The notes beneath the pieces were generated by a model. The model was not told the origin of the DNA, ran no database searches, and saw only the letters and a list, made by a program, of their open reading frames with translations. DNA of 64,000 nt from Clostridium guangxiense (GTDB taxonomy: Bacteria; Bacillota; Clostridia; Clostridiales; Clostridiaceae), in contig NZ_JAJNKE010000013.1 of assembly GCF_021043395.1 (NCBI RefSeq), positions 26,725 through 90,724 of the forward strand, written 5' to 3'. Positions 28,410 through 35,508 of this stretch are shown here, piece by piece. Each line of letters begins with the position of its first letter. The first letter of the stretch is position 1. The position numbers and the translations under genes were made by a program.

Positions 28410-29504
28410 ATGCATAGAATGGGTATATCTGTTTATCCTGAACATTCAACGGAGGAAAAAGATTATGATTATATGAAGCTCGCGGCAAAGTATGGATTTA
28501 CTCGAATATTTACATGTCTACTATCAGTAAATGAATCAAAAGAAATTATTATAAAAAAATTCACAAAATTCGTGAAAAAATCACATGAACTTGGTTTTAT
28601 TGTAGGTGTAGATACAAATTCCGATGTTTTTTTACATTTAGGAGCTACTCCATATGATTTAAAACCATTTCATGATATGGAAGTGGATATTGTTCGTCTT
28701 GATGAGCGTTTTAGCGATAGAGAAGATATAGCAATTACCCATAATTCTTATGGTATTGCAATTGAATTTAATGGAAGCTCAAATACAGCACTTGATTTAA
28801 TGCTTGAGAAAGGTGCTGATAGGCATAATATGGTGGTATGCCATAATTTTTACCCACAAAAATATACTGGACTTGGGTGGAATAAGTTTATGGAATTTAC
28901 TAATAAATATACAGCTTTAGGTCTATCTGTTGCAGCATTTGTTTCTTCTAATAATAAAAATACATTTGGTCCGTGGCCGGTATATGAAGGACTTCCTACG
29001 TGTGAAATGCATAGAGGGTTGCCTATAGATTTACAAGTGAGACACCTTCTTGCAACTACTAAAATTGATGATATTTTGATTGGAAATGCTTATGCTACAG
29101 AAGAAGAGCTAAAAACAATATCTAAAATAGATACAGCAAAAATTACATTTAAAATTGAAGTATCAGAAGATGCTACAGATGAAGAGAAAAACATAATATA
29201 TAGTTATCCTCATTTTGGAAGAGGTGATGCATCTGATTATATAGTTAGAAGCAGTTTACCAAGGAAAGATTATAAAAATAAAACGATTCCATACCGCAAA
29301 TATGATAAAGAGTTTTTTCACAAAGGTGATGTAGCAATAGTTAATGATAATTTATCTCATTATCGCGGTGAATTAGAAATTGTTGAAAAAGATATGCCTA
29401 ATGACGGAGAAAGAAATTTTGTGGGCAGAATACCAGAAAAGGAATTAATTTTGTTAGATCTATTAAAACCAGAATATCTTTTTGGTTTTATTAAACAAGA
29501 ATAA
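28410..29504 (+). CDS. mupG: 6-phospho-N-acetylmuramidase (DUF871 family)
   Basis: A 364-residue protein of the MupG/DUF871 family. An N-terminal TIM barrel (about residues 1-235) with GISVYPEH, RLDERFS, CHNFYPQKYTGL and CEMHRGLP is followed by a cyclophilin-like C-terminal domain. The characterised staphylococcal enzyme cleaves MurNAc-6-P-GlcNAc to MurNAc-6-P and GlcNAc in the cytosol. Here MurNAc-6-P would then go to MurQ (14327). It is the last gene of the lactose-family PTS operon, which supports a cell-wall disaccharide as the substrate. Confidence 0.85.
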   Translation: MHRMGISVYPEHSTEEKDYDYMKLAAKYGFTRIFTCLLSVNESKEIIIKKFTKFVKKSHELGFIVGVDTNSDVFLHLGATPYDLKPFHDMEVDIVRLDERFSDREDIAITHNSYGIAIEFNGSSNTALDLMLEKGADRHNMVVCHNFYPQKYTGLGWNKFMEFTNKYTALGLSVAAFVSSNNKNTFGPWPVYEGLPTCEMHRGLPIDLQVRHLLATTKIDDILIGNAYATEEELKTISKIDTAKITFKIEVSEDATDEEKNIIYSYPHFGRGDASDYIVRSSLPRKDYKNKTIPYRKYDKEFFHKGDVAIVNDNLSHYRGELEIVEKDMPNDGERNFVGRIPEKELILLDLLKPEYLFGFIKQE

Positions 29505-29528
29505 AGTTAATTCATGATTATGAATTAA

Positions 29529-29617
29529 CTACTTCAATTATAAAAATTCATTTGTATAATAATGCGTAGATGATGGCATTATTGTACAAATGAATTTTAA
29601 GTTTTTATATGGTTTAT
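29529..29617. repeat. Family B hairpin repeat, copy 1
   Basis: ATTCATTTGTATAATAATGC and GCATTATTGTACAAATGAAT are near-perfect complements around GTAGATGATG. It is related to copies at 35395, 42893, 42996 and 52574, and fills most of the gap between mupG and the HPr-like gene. Confidence 0.7.
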
Positions 29618-29712
29618 TTTTACAAGAGTATAATGTATAATATTTGAAAATGAGTTGTATAAATATTTTTTGTTATCAAACCAATTTGACCCAAATTAGG
29701 AGGTGATATTAT

Positions 29713-29982
29713 ATGATAAAAATTAAATATAAGGTTAAAAATCCTCAGGGAATTCATGCTAGGCCAGTAGGACTTTTAGTTCATAAGTTTAAAAAATTTA
29801 AATGTAATGTAGTCATTGAAAAGGGTGCAAAAGCGGTTAAAGGAAAAGAAATTTTTCCTTTTATGAGTCTTAGCATTAAACAAAATGATAAAATTTTTAT
29901 ATCTTTTGAAGGAGAAAATGAAATGGCAGAGTCAGAAGAAGCAGAGAAATTCTTAAAGCATTTTAATATATTTAAAGTATAA
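29713..29982 (+). CDS. HPr-family phosphocarrier paralogue with Glu at position 46
   Basis: An 89-residue HPr-like protein. The phosphotransfer histidine is kept as His15 in GIHARP. At position 46, where HPr has the serine phosphorylated by HPr kinase, this protein has Glu (VKGKEIFPFMSL). It should therefore still pass phosphate through His15 but cannot be switched by HprK, and may mimic the phosphorylated state. It sits behind the mupG operon with its own ribosome site (AGGAGG), so it may serve this PTS. The general HPr is presumably encoded elsewhere. Confidence 0.82.
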   Translation: MIKIKYKVKNPQGIHARPVGLLVHKFKKFKCNVVIEKGAKAVKGKEIFPFMSLSIKQNDKIFISFEGENEMAESEEAEKFLKHFNIFKV

Positions 29983-30106
29983 TGGAGCTTGAGATGAAAT
30001 ATGATAAAAAAGAGTAGCGTTTGAACTTATTGTTATTTAATTAGATTATATGTATAATTTCTAATAAGGAATAAATAATATTTGTAGAAAATACAGAGGA
30101 GATAGA

Positions 30107-30514
30107 ATGGATAACGAGGTTGTTCTTATAGAAGTGTTTGGATTAAACAGAGAAAGAGAGTGCGTACATGAAAACGGTGATTCCTGCAGCGGCTGTAGTG
30201 GGTGTGGAAGTTCATCCTCGTGCTCTGGACATTCTGACTGTGAAGGAAATAAAAATATGTTTTTAATGTATAAAGAGCTTATAGAATATATTAAAAATAC
30301 GGACTTAGCTAACAAAGTTGAAATAGAATTTATAGATACAGATAAAATTGATATAGATAAATACGATTATTTGCAGGAGGCTTTTAAAAAGAAATTTATG
30401 CTGCCTATAGTTGCAATAAATGAGACTGTAAAATTTTATGGTGGAGTACCTAGTAGGCTTATTTATAGAGAAGTAAAAAAAGAGTTAAATAACAGTGAGG
30501 TTGTTGAATATTAA
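30107..30514 (+). CDS. Cys-rich thioredoxin-fold-like protein, copy 2
   Basis: A 135-residue near-duplicate of the protein at 20965, differing mainly in the last 15 residues. The cysteine cluster (ECVHENGDSCSGCSGCGSS, then CSGHSDC) and the cis-proline-like MLPIVAINE are preserved. This copy has a proper ribosome site (AGAGGAG), so it is the more likely expressed one. It lies where glcT would be expected in a duplicated block: a glcT remnant and the second EIIA gene follow. The function is unknown. Confidence 0.65.
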   Translation: MDNEVVLIEVFGLNRERECVHENGDSCSGCSGCGSSSSCSGHSDCEGNKNMFLMYKELIEYIKNTDLANKVEIEFIDTDKIDIDKYDYLQEAFKKKFMLPIVAINETVKFYGGVPSRLIYREVKKELNNSEVVEY

Positions 30515-30525
30515 TGTGATTTTTG

Positions 30526-30590
30526 TGAAGAAATCAGAAGAGAACTAAGCTGCTTATTTGACTTTACATATAGAACGTATAAAAAATAGT
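30526..30590 (+). pseudogene. Remnant of the 3' end of a glcT copy
   Basis: The sequence from TCAGAAGAG to CATATAGAACGTATAAAAA matches the last codons of glcT (18062-18108), including CATATAGAACGTATAAAAA exactly, but carries small indels and no open frame. It shows that the second block once held a glcT gene facing the second EIIA gene. Confidence 0.7.
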
Positions 30591-30624
30591 GCGAAGTAAT
30601 TATGATTTATCCTATAAGATTTAT

Positions 30625-31086
30625 TTAAATTATTTCTTTTCCAGCTGTAACCTCTTGACCGATATTGCATTTTATATTACTAACTATATCGGAATTAGCA
30701 ATTAAAACTGGTGTGATAAGTGAATACCCCTTACTCTTAATAAATTGCCTATCGATTTTTATTATTGGTTCTCCTCTTTTTACTTTCTTTCCCTGTTCTC
30801 TAAGAGCCTTGAAACCCTCTCCTTGAAGTTCAACTGTGTCAATTCCTATGTGAACTAGAAGTTCTATTCCATTATTTAAAGTCAATGCAAAGGCATGGCA
30901 AGTTTTAAATATCAAAGTTAATTCTCCGTCAGCTGGTGCTACTATTATATCTCCTGTTCCATTTATTGCGGCTCCATCTCCTACTAATTTTTGTGCGAAA
31001 ACTTGGTCGGGTACTTCTGATAAATTTATTACCTTTCCAGACACAGGTGCCGCTATTTCATAGTCTTTTTTAAAGAATCCTAACAA
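30625..31086 (-). CDS. PTS EIIA component, glucose/GlcNAc type, copy 2
   Basis: A 153-residue Crr-type EIIA, closely similar to the one at 18190, with LLVHIGIDT and KTCHAFAL intact. The TTG start matches copy 1; a TTG 15 bases upstream is also in frame. The tail is shorter than in copy 1 (it lacks DKIFQYRIK). Its leader has no terminator or RAT-like site, so its control differs from copy 1. No EIICB gene is next to it, so it may supply other glucose-family permeases. Confidence 0.87.
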   Translation of the reverse strand: MLGFFKKDYEIAAPVSGKVINLSEVPDQVFAQKLVGDGAAINGTGDIIVAPADGELTLIFKTCHAFALTLNNGIELLVHIGIDTVELQGEGFKALREQGKKVKRGEPIIKIDRQFIKSKGYSLITPVLIANSDIVSNIKCNIGQEVTAGKEII

Positions 31087-31219
31087 ATTACGTTTCTCCA
31101 ATCTAAAATAATATAGATATAATTGTTTACCATTTTATTCGTTTGTCAATTATTAATTGATATACAATTAATGATATTTTAGTATAAACGTTCATTACAT
31201 GATAAATTATCAATATATA

Positions 31220-31248
31220 TTGACAATTATTAAACAAAATTATATATT
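31220..31248 (+). promoter_or_regulatory. Sigma-A promoter before the RpiR regulator
   Basis: TTGACA and TATATT are 17 bases apart, about 77 bases before the start codon. Confidence 0.65.
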
Positions 31249-31324
31249 TAAATAAAGACATTCGTAAAAACAGTTTGGTGAATGATGATATTATTCATCA
31301 AATTAAAAGGAAGGATGTTAACTA

Positions 31325-32191
31325 ATGGAGTTCAAATCAAATATCAAGGAATTTGATGAATTTAAAAAGAAGATGTCAGCAATATCTCAGGGTTCATATG
31401 CATATGAGAAATTAGCACATTACATAGAAAAAAATTATAAACACATTATTTTTATGACAGCATCAGAGGTTGCAAATGAGGCGGATGTTAGTCAGGGAAG
31501 TGTATCTAGATTTTGCAGTGCCCTTGGATATAGAGGTTATAATGATTTCTTGCATAATTTGCAGCAGTTTATGAGAGAAGAAATAACAGCACCGCAGAGA
31601 CTTGAGTACACATCGCATAATAAGGATTTATCAAATATATTAAATATGGAACACAGCAATATAGACGAGCTCCACAACATTTTAAGTGAACCTTCCTATC
31701 AAAAGCTTGTTGATAAAATAATAGCTTCTAAAGAAATAGTATTATTATCATCTAGAATGTCTGCAACGCTTCTTCCATATACAGGGTATCTTCTTAATAA
31801 AATCAGAAACAACGTCGTAGAAGTTACATCTGAAAGTCATCTGTGGAATACCTTAGAGCTTAGAGATCCAGAAACAACGTTTATATTTACAATAATATTT
31901 CCAAGGTATCCAAATGATTTAATTAATAAGCTAAGGGCGTTAAAAAAAGAAGGTTTTTGTATTGCTGCACTTACAGATAGTATAATATCGCCAGTTGCTG
32001 ATATAGCAGATAATGTAATAACAGTACCAGTAACAACTTCATCAATTTTCGATATATATAGTACCCCAATGTTATTTATTAATTTACTTCTGAGAGATGC
32101 AGCTAATTGTATGGAAGGTTTAGATAAGAGACTTGATAAACTTGAAAAGATAGAAAAAGAAAGCAACACTTACTATAGAGGAAATACCTGA
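31325..32191 (+). CDS. RpiR/MurR-family transcriptional regulator
   Basis: A 288-residue regulator: an N-terminal HTH_6 domain (about residues 1-80, with ASEVANEADVSQGSVSRFC) and a SIS sugar-phosphate-binding-like domain (about 115-260, with IVLLSSRMSATLLPY). It has its own promoter and ribosome site (AAGGA) and lies upstream of the hut genes, which it may control. The SIS ligand is unknown; RpiR-type regulators are found with amino-sugar and with histidine or purine genes. Confidence 0.82.
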   Translation: MEFKSNIKEFDEFKKKMSAISQGSYAYEKLAHYIEKNYKHIIFMTASEVANEADVSQGSVSRFCSALGYRGYNDFLHNLQQFMREEITAPQRLEYTSHNKDLSNILNMEHSNIDELHNILSEPSYQKLVDKIIASKEIVLLSSRMSATLLPYTGYLLNKIRNNVVEVTSESHLWNTLELRDPETTFIFTIIFPRYPNDLINKLRALKKEGFCIAALTDSIISPVADIADNVITVPVTTSSIFDIYSTPMLFINLLLRDAANCMEGLDKRLDKLEKIEKESNTYYRGNT

Positions 32192-32240
32192 AAGAGTAAG
32201 ATTGCAAATAGAATAGGAATACAAGTAATTTATAAAGGTT

Positions 32241-32445
32241 GAGAGTACAGAGTACAATTGACAGAGTACAGTGAAGGATGATTTTCCTCCGCTATCGCTG
32301 CGAAAAATCTAAAACTTAATGCTTGCGCATGATGTAAAACATAGAGTTCAGCGCAGCTGATACTATTAAGTTCGAAGATTTACCTGAGAGGAACGAAAGG
32401 TAAATCTACCTTCACTGTACTCTGTGCTCTGTACTTTGTACTCTT
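32241..32445. repeat. Family A palindrome, copy 2
   Basis: The left arm GAGAGTACAGAGTACAATTG and the right arm ending CTGTACTTTGTACTC are complementary, with the shared centre (GAAGGATGATTTTCC ... GGTAAATCTACCTTC). It occupies most of the gap between rpiR and the HutF-like gene; no gene is seen there. Confidence 0.75.
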
Positions 32446-32531
32446 ATTTAAGGTTGATTGTCACAAAAATATTTTATCTAATTTAAAAATTAAAGGTATT
32501 CTCAACATATCAGCGCAAAGGGGTTAATAAA

Positions 32532-33860
32532 ATGAAAAAGTTATATAAGCCATTTATTGTGTATTATGAAGGTAAATTTCAAAAAGGTAAGGGTATATTA
32601 GAAGAAAACGGAGCAATAGTAGAAGTGGATTCTTTTGAAGTACTTTCAAAAAAATATGCAGATGCAGAACTTATAGATTGGTCTCAAGACATAATGGTTC
32701 CGGGTACAACAAATATACATAATCATTCCTTTCAAAGCTTGCTCAGAGGAATTGCAGCAGATAAGCCATTTTTAGAGTGGAGAGATAAATCACTTTATGC
32801 TTTTTCACCTAAGTTATCTGCAGAAGATATATACACTGGAGCAGTATTCGCTTTTGGAGAAATGCTTAAGTATGGAGTTACAACAGTAAGTGATTTCTTT
32901 TATGTACATAATGATGGTCTTGAAAGTGATGAAGCGGTCATTAAAGCAGCTAAAGATGTAGGTATTCGTTTAGTTCTTGCTAGAACAATGTACGATTGGG
33001 AGGGAGCACCAAAGGGATATGTTGAAACTATAGATGAAGCTGTGAAGAATGTAAGAAGTTTAGCTGTAAAGTATCAGGGAAATGACATGGTTAAAATAGT
33101 ACCAGCACCTCACAGCTTACATGCAGCATCAATAGATATGGTTAAAGCTGGTCATAAATTAGCAAAAGAGCTTGGTACCAATTATCACATACACGTAGCA
33201 GAAGAACCTTTCGAAGTTGAGCAGGTGCAAAAGGAATTTGGGTTAAGACCTGTTGAACTTTTAAATAAAATAGGTGTACTTGATGACAGTATGGTAGCTA
33301 TTCACTGTGTATGGCTTAATGACAATGAAATAAAATTAATGGGAGAAAACAAAGCTAAACTTGCTTATTGTCCTTCAAGTAACATGTTTTTAGCAGATGG
33401 AGTAACCAATATTCCAGCAATGATGAAAGCTGGCGTTGAAATAGGCTTTGGATCAGATGGAGCCTGCAGCAATAATAGAATAAGCATATTTGAAGAAATG
33501 AGAATGTGTGCACTTCTTCAAAAAGTAACAAAGCTTGATTCACTATGCGTTAATTATAAAGACGTTTTTGCAATGGGAACAGAAATTGGAGGAAGAATAC
33601 TTCAGCTTCCTGTTGGAAAAATTGAAAAAGGCTATAAGGCAGATTTTGTTGGAATAAATAAAAATGATATGTCTATGCAACCTATATTTGCTTCAGGTGA
33701 GCAAATTATGCCTAATATAGTTTATTCAATGCAGCCATGTGCAATTGATCATGTTGTAGTTGATGGAAAAGAGAGAGTTAGAAATGGGCAGATTTCAAGT
33801 GTACCAGAAAACAAAATTGTAGGAGATGTTCAAGTACTTATGAAGAAACTACAAGAATAG
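32532..33860 (+). CDS. Amidohydrolase, probable formimidoylglutamate deiminase (HutF-like)
   Basis: A 442-residue metal-dependent amidohydrolase. Metal and catalytic residues are visible: H63 and H65 in NIHNH, H222 in HIHVAEE, H259 in AIHCVW and D310 in GSDGACSNN. This arrangement is shared by HutF, guanine deaminase and S-adenosylhomocysteine deaminase. The hut context favours deimination of N-formimino-glutamate to N-formyl-glutamate. That would fit the M20 hydrolase encoded next, which could then release formate. The assignment rests on context; a deaminase of another base is possible. Confidence 0.6.
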   Translation: MKKLYKPFIVYYEGKFQKGKGILEENGAIVEVDSFEVLSKKYADAELIDWSQDIMVPGTTNIHNHSFQSLLRGIAADKPFLEWRDKSLYAFSPKLSAEDIYTGAVFAFGEMLKYGVTTVSDFFYVHNDGLESDEAVIKAAKDVGIRLVLARTMYDWEGAPKGYVETIDEAVKNVRSLAVKYQGNDMVKIVPAPHSLHAASIDMVKAGHKLAKELGTNYHIHVAEEPFEVEQVQKEFGLRPVELLNKIGVLDDSMVAIHCVWLNDNEIKLMGENKAKLAYCPSSNMFLADGVTNIPAMMKAGVEIGFGSDGACSNNRISIFEEMRMCALLQKVTKLDSLCVNYKDVFAMGTEIGGRILQLPVGKIEKGYKADFVGINKNDMSMQPIFASGEQIMPNIVYSMQPCAIDHVVVDGKERVRNGQISSVPENKIVGDVQVLMKKLQE

Positions 33861-33920
33861 AATTACATGAAATTTTTAAAAGAAAATTAATGATGTTTTT
33901 CAAGTAAATTAGAAAGGTTA

Positions 33921-34129
33921 AGAGCAGAGAGTAGAGAGTAAAGAGTAGAGTGAATGATGATTTTTCTGCGTTTTACTACGAAAAATCTTCAATTATAAAA
34001 GCAATAAAGCTTAGCATAGCTAAGCAAAGCGGTTTAAAAAAACCGGTAATAGTATTAAGTTTAAAAATTTTCTGCCAAAGCAGAAAATTAACCTTCACTC
34101 TACTCCCTACTCTTTACTCTCTACTCTGA
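33921..34129. repeat. Family A palindrome, copy 3
   Basis: The arms are locus-specific: AGAGTAGAGAGTAAAGAGTA at left pairs with TACTCTTTACTCTCTACTC-like sequence at right. The centre contains GATGATTTTTCTGCG and GCAGAAAATTAACC. It ends four bases before the ATG of the M20 gene and leaves no room for a normal ribosome site. Confidence 0.75.
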
Positions 34130-34132
34130 ATA

Positions 34133-35392
34133 ATGGAAACCAAAATGGGTAGAGTAAAACCTAACATAGGTAGATTAAAAAGTGATATTGAAGAAATATC
34201 CACGTTTATAGATAAAACTAAGCTTGGACATACTAGGCGGAGCTTTACAGAGGAGTATAAACAAGCAAGAATGTGGTTAAGAGGAAAAATGGAAGAGGTA
34301 GGTCTGAAAACTTCTATAGATGCTGCAGCAAATATTATAGGAAGGTTATCTGGAAGTGACGATAACCTAAAACCGATAATGCTTGGTTCACACACAGATA
34401 CTGTAGAAAATGGTGGTATGTATGATGGAACTATAGGAGTTTTAGGAGGAATAGAAGTAGTTAGAGTTTTAAAAGAAAATGGAATAACCCTCAGGCATTC
34501 TTTAGAAATAGTTGACTTTACGTCAGAGGAACCAAGTGAATTTGGCTTGTCTACTATAGGAAGCAAGGGCATGGTAGGAGAACTATCAGAAGAAATGCTT
34601 CAAAGAAAGGACAATTTAGGAAGAGTACTTTCGGAAGCTATAGATGATTTGGGGGGAAACTATAAAGCTATAAAGAGGTTAGCGCGAAAAAAAGGCGATG
34701 TGACATTATATTTAGAATTACATAATGAATTAGGACCTGTTTTGGATAATAAAAGGTGTCCACTTGGAGTTGTTACAGGTATTGTTGGAATTCATAGATA
34801 TAAAGTATTAGTAGAAGGTGAATCCAATCATGCAGGTACAACACCAATGAATATGAGGTATGATGCGTTAGCTTTTACAAGTGAACTCATATTGAAGCTG
34901 CAGGGCTTATGTAGAGAAAGAAATAGTTATGATATAGTTGGAACAGTCGGAAAGTTAAAGGTAGAACCTAATGCATCAAATGTAATCCCTGGAAAATGTG
35001 AATTTGAATTTGAGGTTAGAGCACTCAAAAATGAAGTTATATATGAAATTGTTTCTGAATTCATAGAAGAGGCTGAAAAGCTATCAAAGGAAGAAAATAT
35101 AAATATTAAATTTGACAACATATCAAAGTCAAGTTCTGTAATCATAAATGAAGATATAAGTGGAGTTTTAAAAGATAGTTGTGATAAAGTAGCAGAAAGC
35201 ATGTATTTGCCAAGCGGAGCAGGTCATGATGCTAATCATATAAATAACATTGCACCTGTGGGAATGATTTTTGTACCAAGTAAAGATGGCAAAAGTCACT
35301 GCCCGGAAGAATATACCTCATATGAAGAAATTGAGGTTGGGGTTACAGCTCTTATACAATCATTAATTAGTTTCGATGAAAATTTAAAATAA
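34133..35392 (+). CDS. M20-family amidohydrolase (hydantoinase/carbamoylase type)
   Basis: A 419-residue zinc hydrolase of the M20 allantoate/N-carbamoyl-amino-acid amidohydrolase branch. Metal ligands are in GSHTDTVENGGMYDG (His, Asp), TSEEPSEFG (Glu), LELHNELG (His) and GAGHDANH. A dimerisation lid starts around NHAGTTPMNMR. Such enzymes remove N-carbamoyl or N-formyl groups from amino acids. Between HutF-like and hutU genes it could deformylate N-formylglutamate in place of HutG; this is inferred. There is no Shine-Dalgarno sequence before the ATG because the palindrome abuts it. Confidence 0.75.
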   Translation: METKMGRVKPNIGRLKSDIEEISTFIDKTKLGHTRRSFTEEYKQARMWLRGKMEEVGLKTSIDAAANIIGRLSGSDDNLKPIMLGSHTDTVENGGMYDGTIGVLGGIEVVRVLKENGITLRHSLEIVDFTSEEPSEFGLSTIGSKGMVGELSEEMLQRKDNLGRVLSEAIDDLGGNYKAIKRLARKKGDVTLYLELHNELGPVLDNKRCPLGVVTGIVGIHRYKVLVEGESNHAGTTPMNMRYDALAFTSELILKLQGLCRERNSYDIVGTVGKLKVEPNASNVIPGKCEFEFEVRALKNEVIYEIVSEFIEEAEKLSKEENINIKFDNISKSSSVIINEDISGVLKDSCDKVAESMYLPSGAGHDANHINNIAPVGMIFVPSKDGKSHCPEEYTSYEEIEVGVTALIQSLISFDENLK

Positions 35393-35394
35393 AG

Positions 35395-35490
35395 ATAAAC
35401 CATGTAAACTAGAGAAATTCATGTGCATCATAATGACTAGAAGATGGCGTTATGATACAAATAAATTTGGAGTTTTCAAATGGTTTATAC
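35395..35490. repeat. Family B hairpin repeat, copy 2
   Basis: GATAAACCATG at the left and TGGTTTATAC at the right pair, with AAATTCATGTGCATCATAATG and its near-complement inside. It lies between the M20 gene and hutU. Confidence 0.7.
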
Positions 35491-35508
35491 CAAATTGGAG
35501 GTATAAAA

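Noticed and set aside
34114..34572. Minus-strand frame of 152 codons opposite the M20 gene
   Set aside because: It is fully antisense to a well-supported gene and lacks any start signal.
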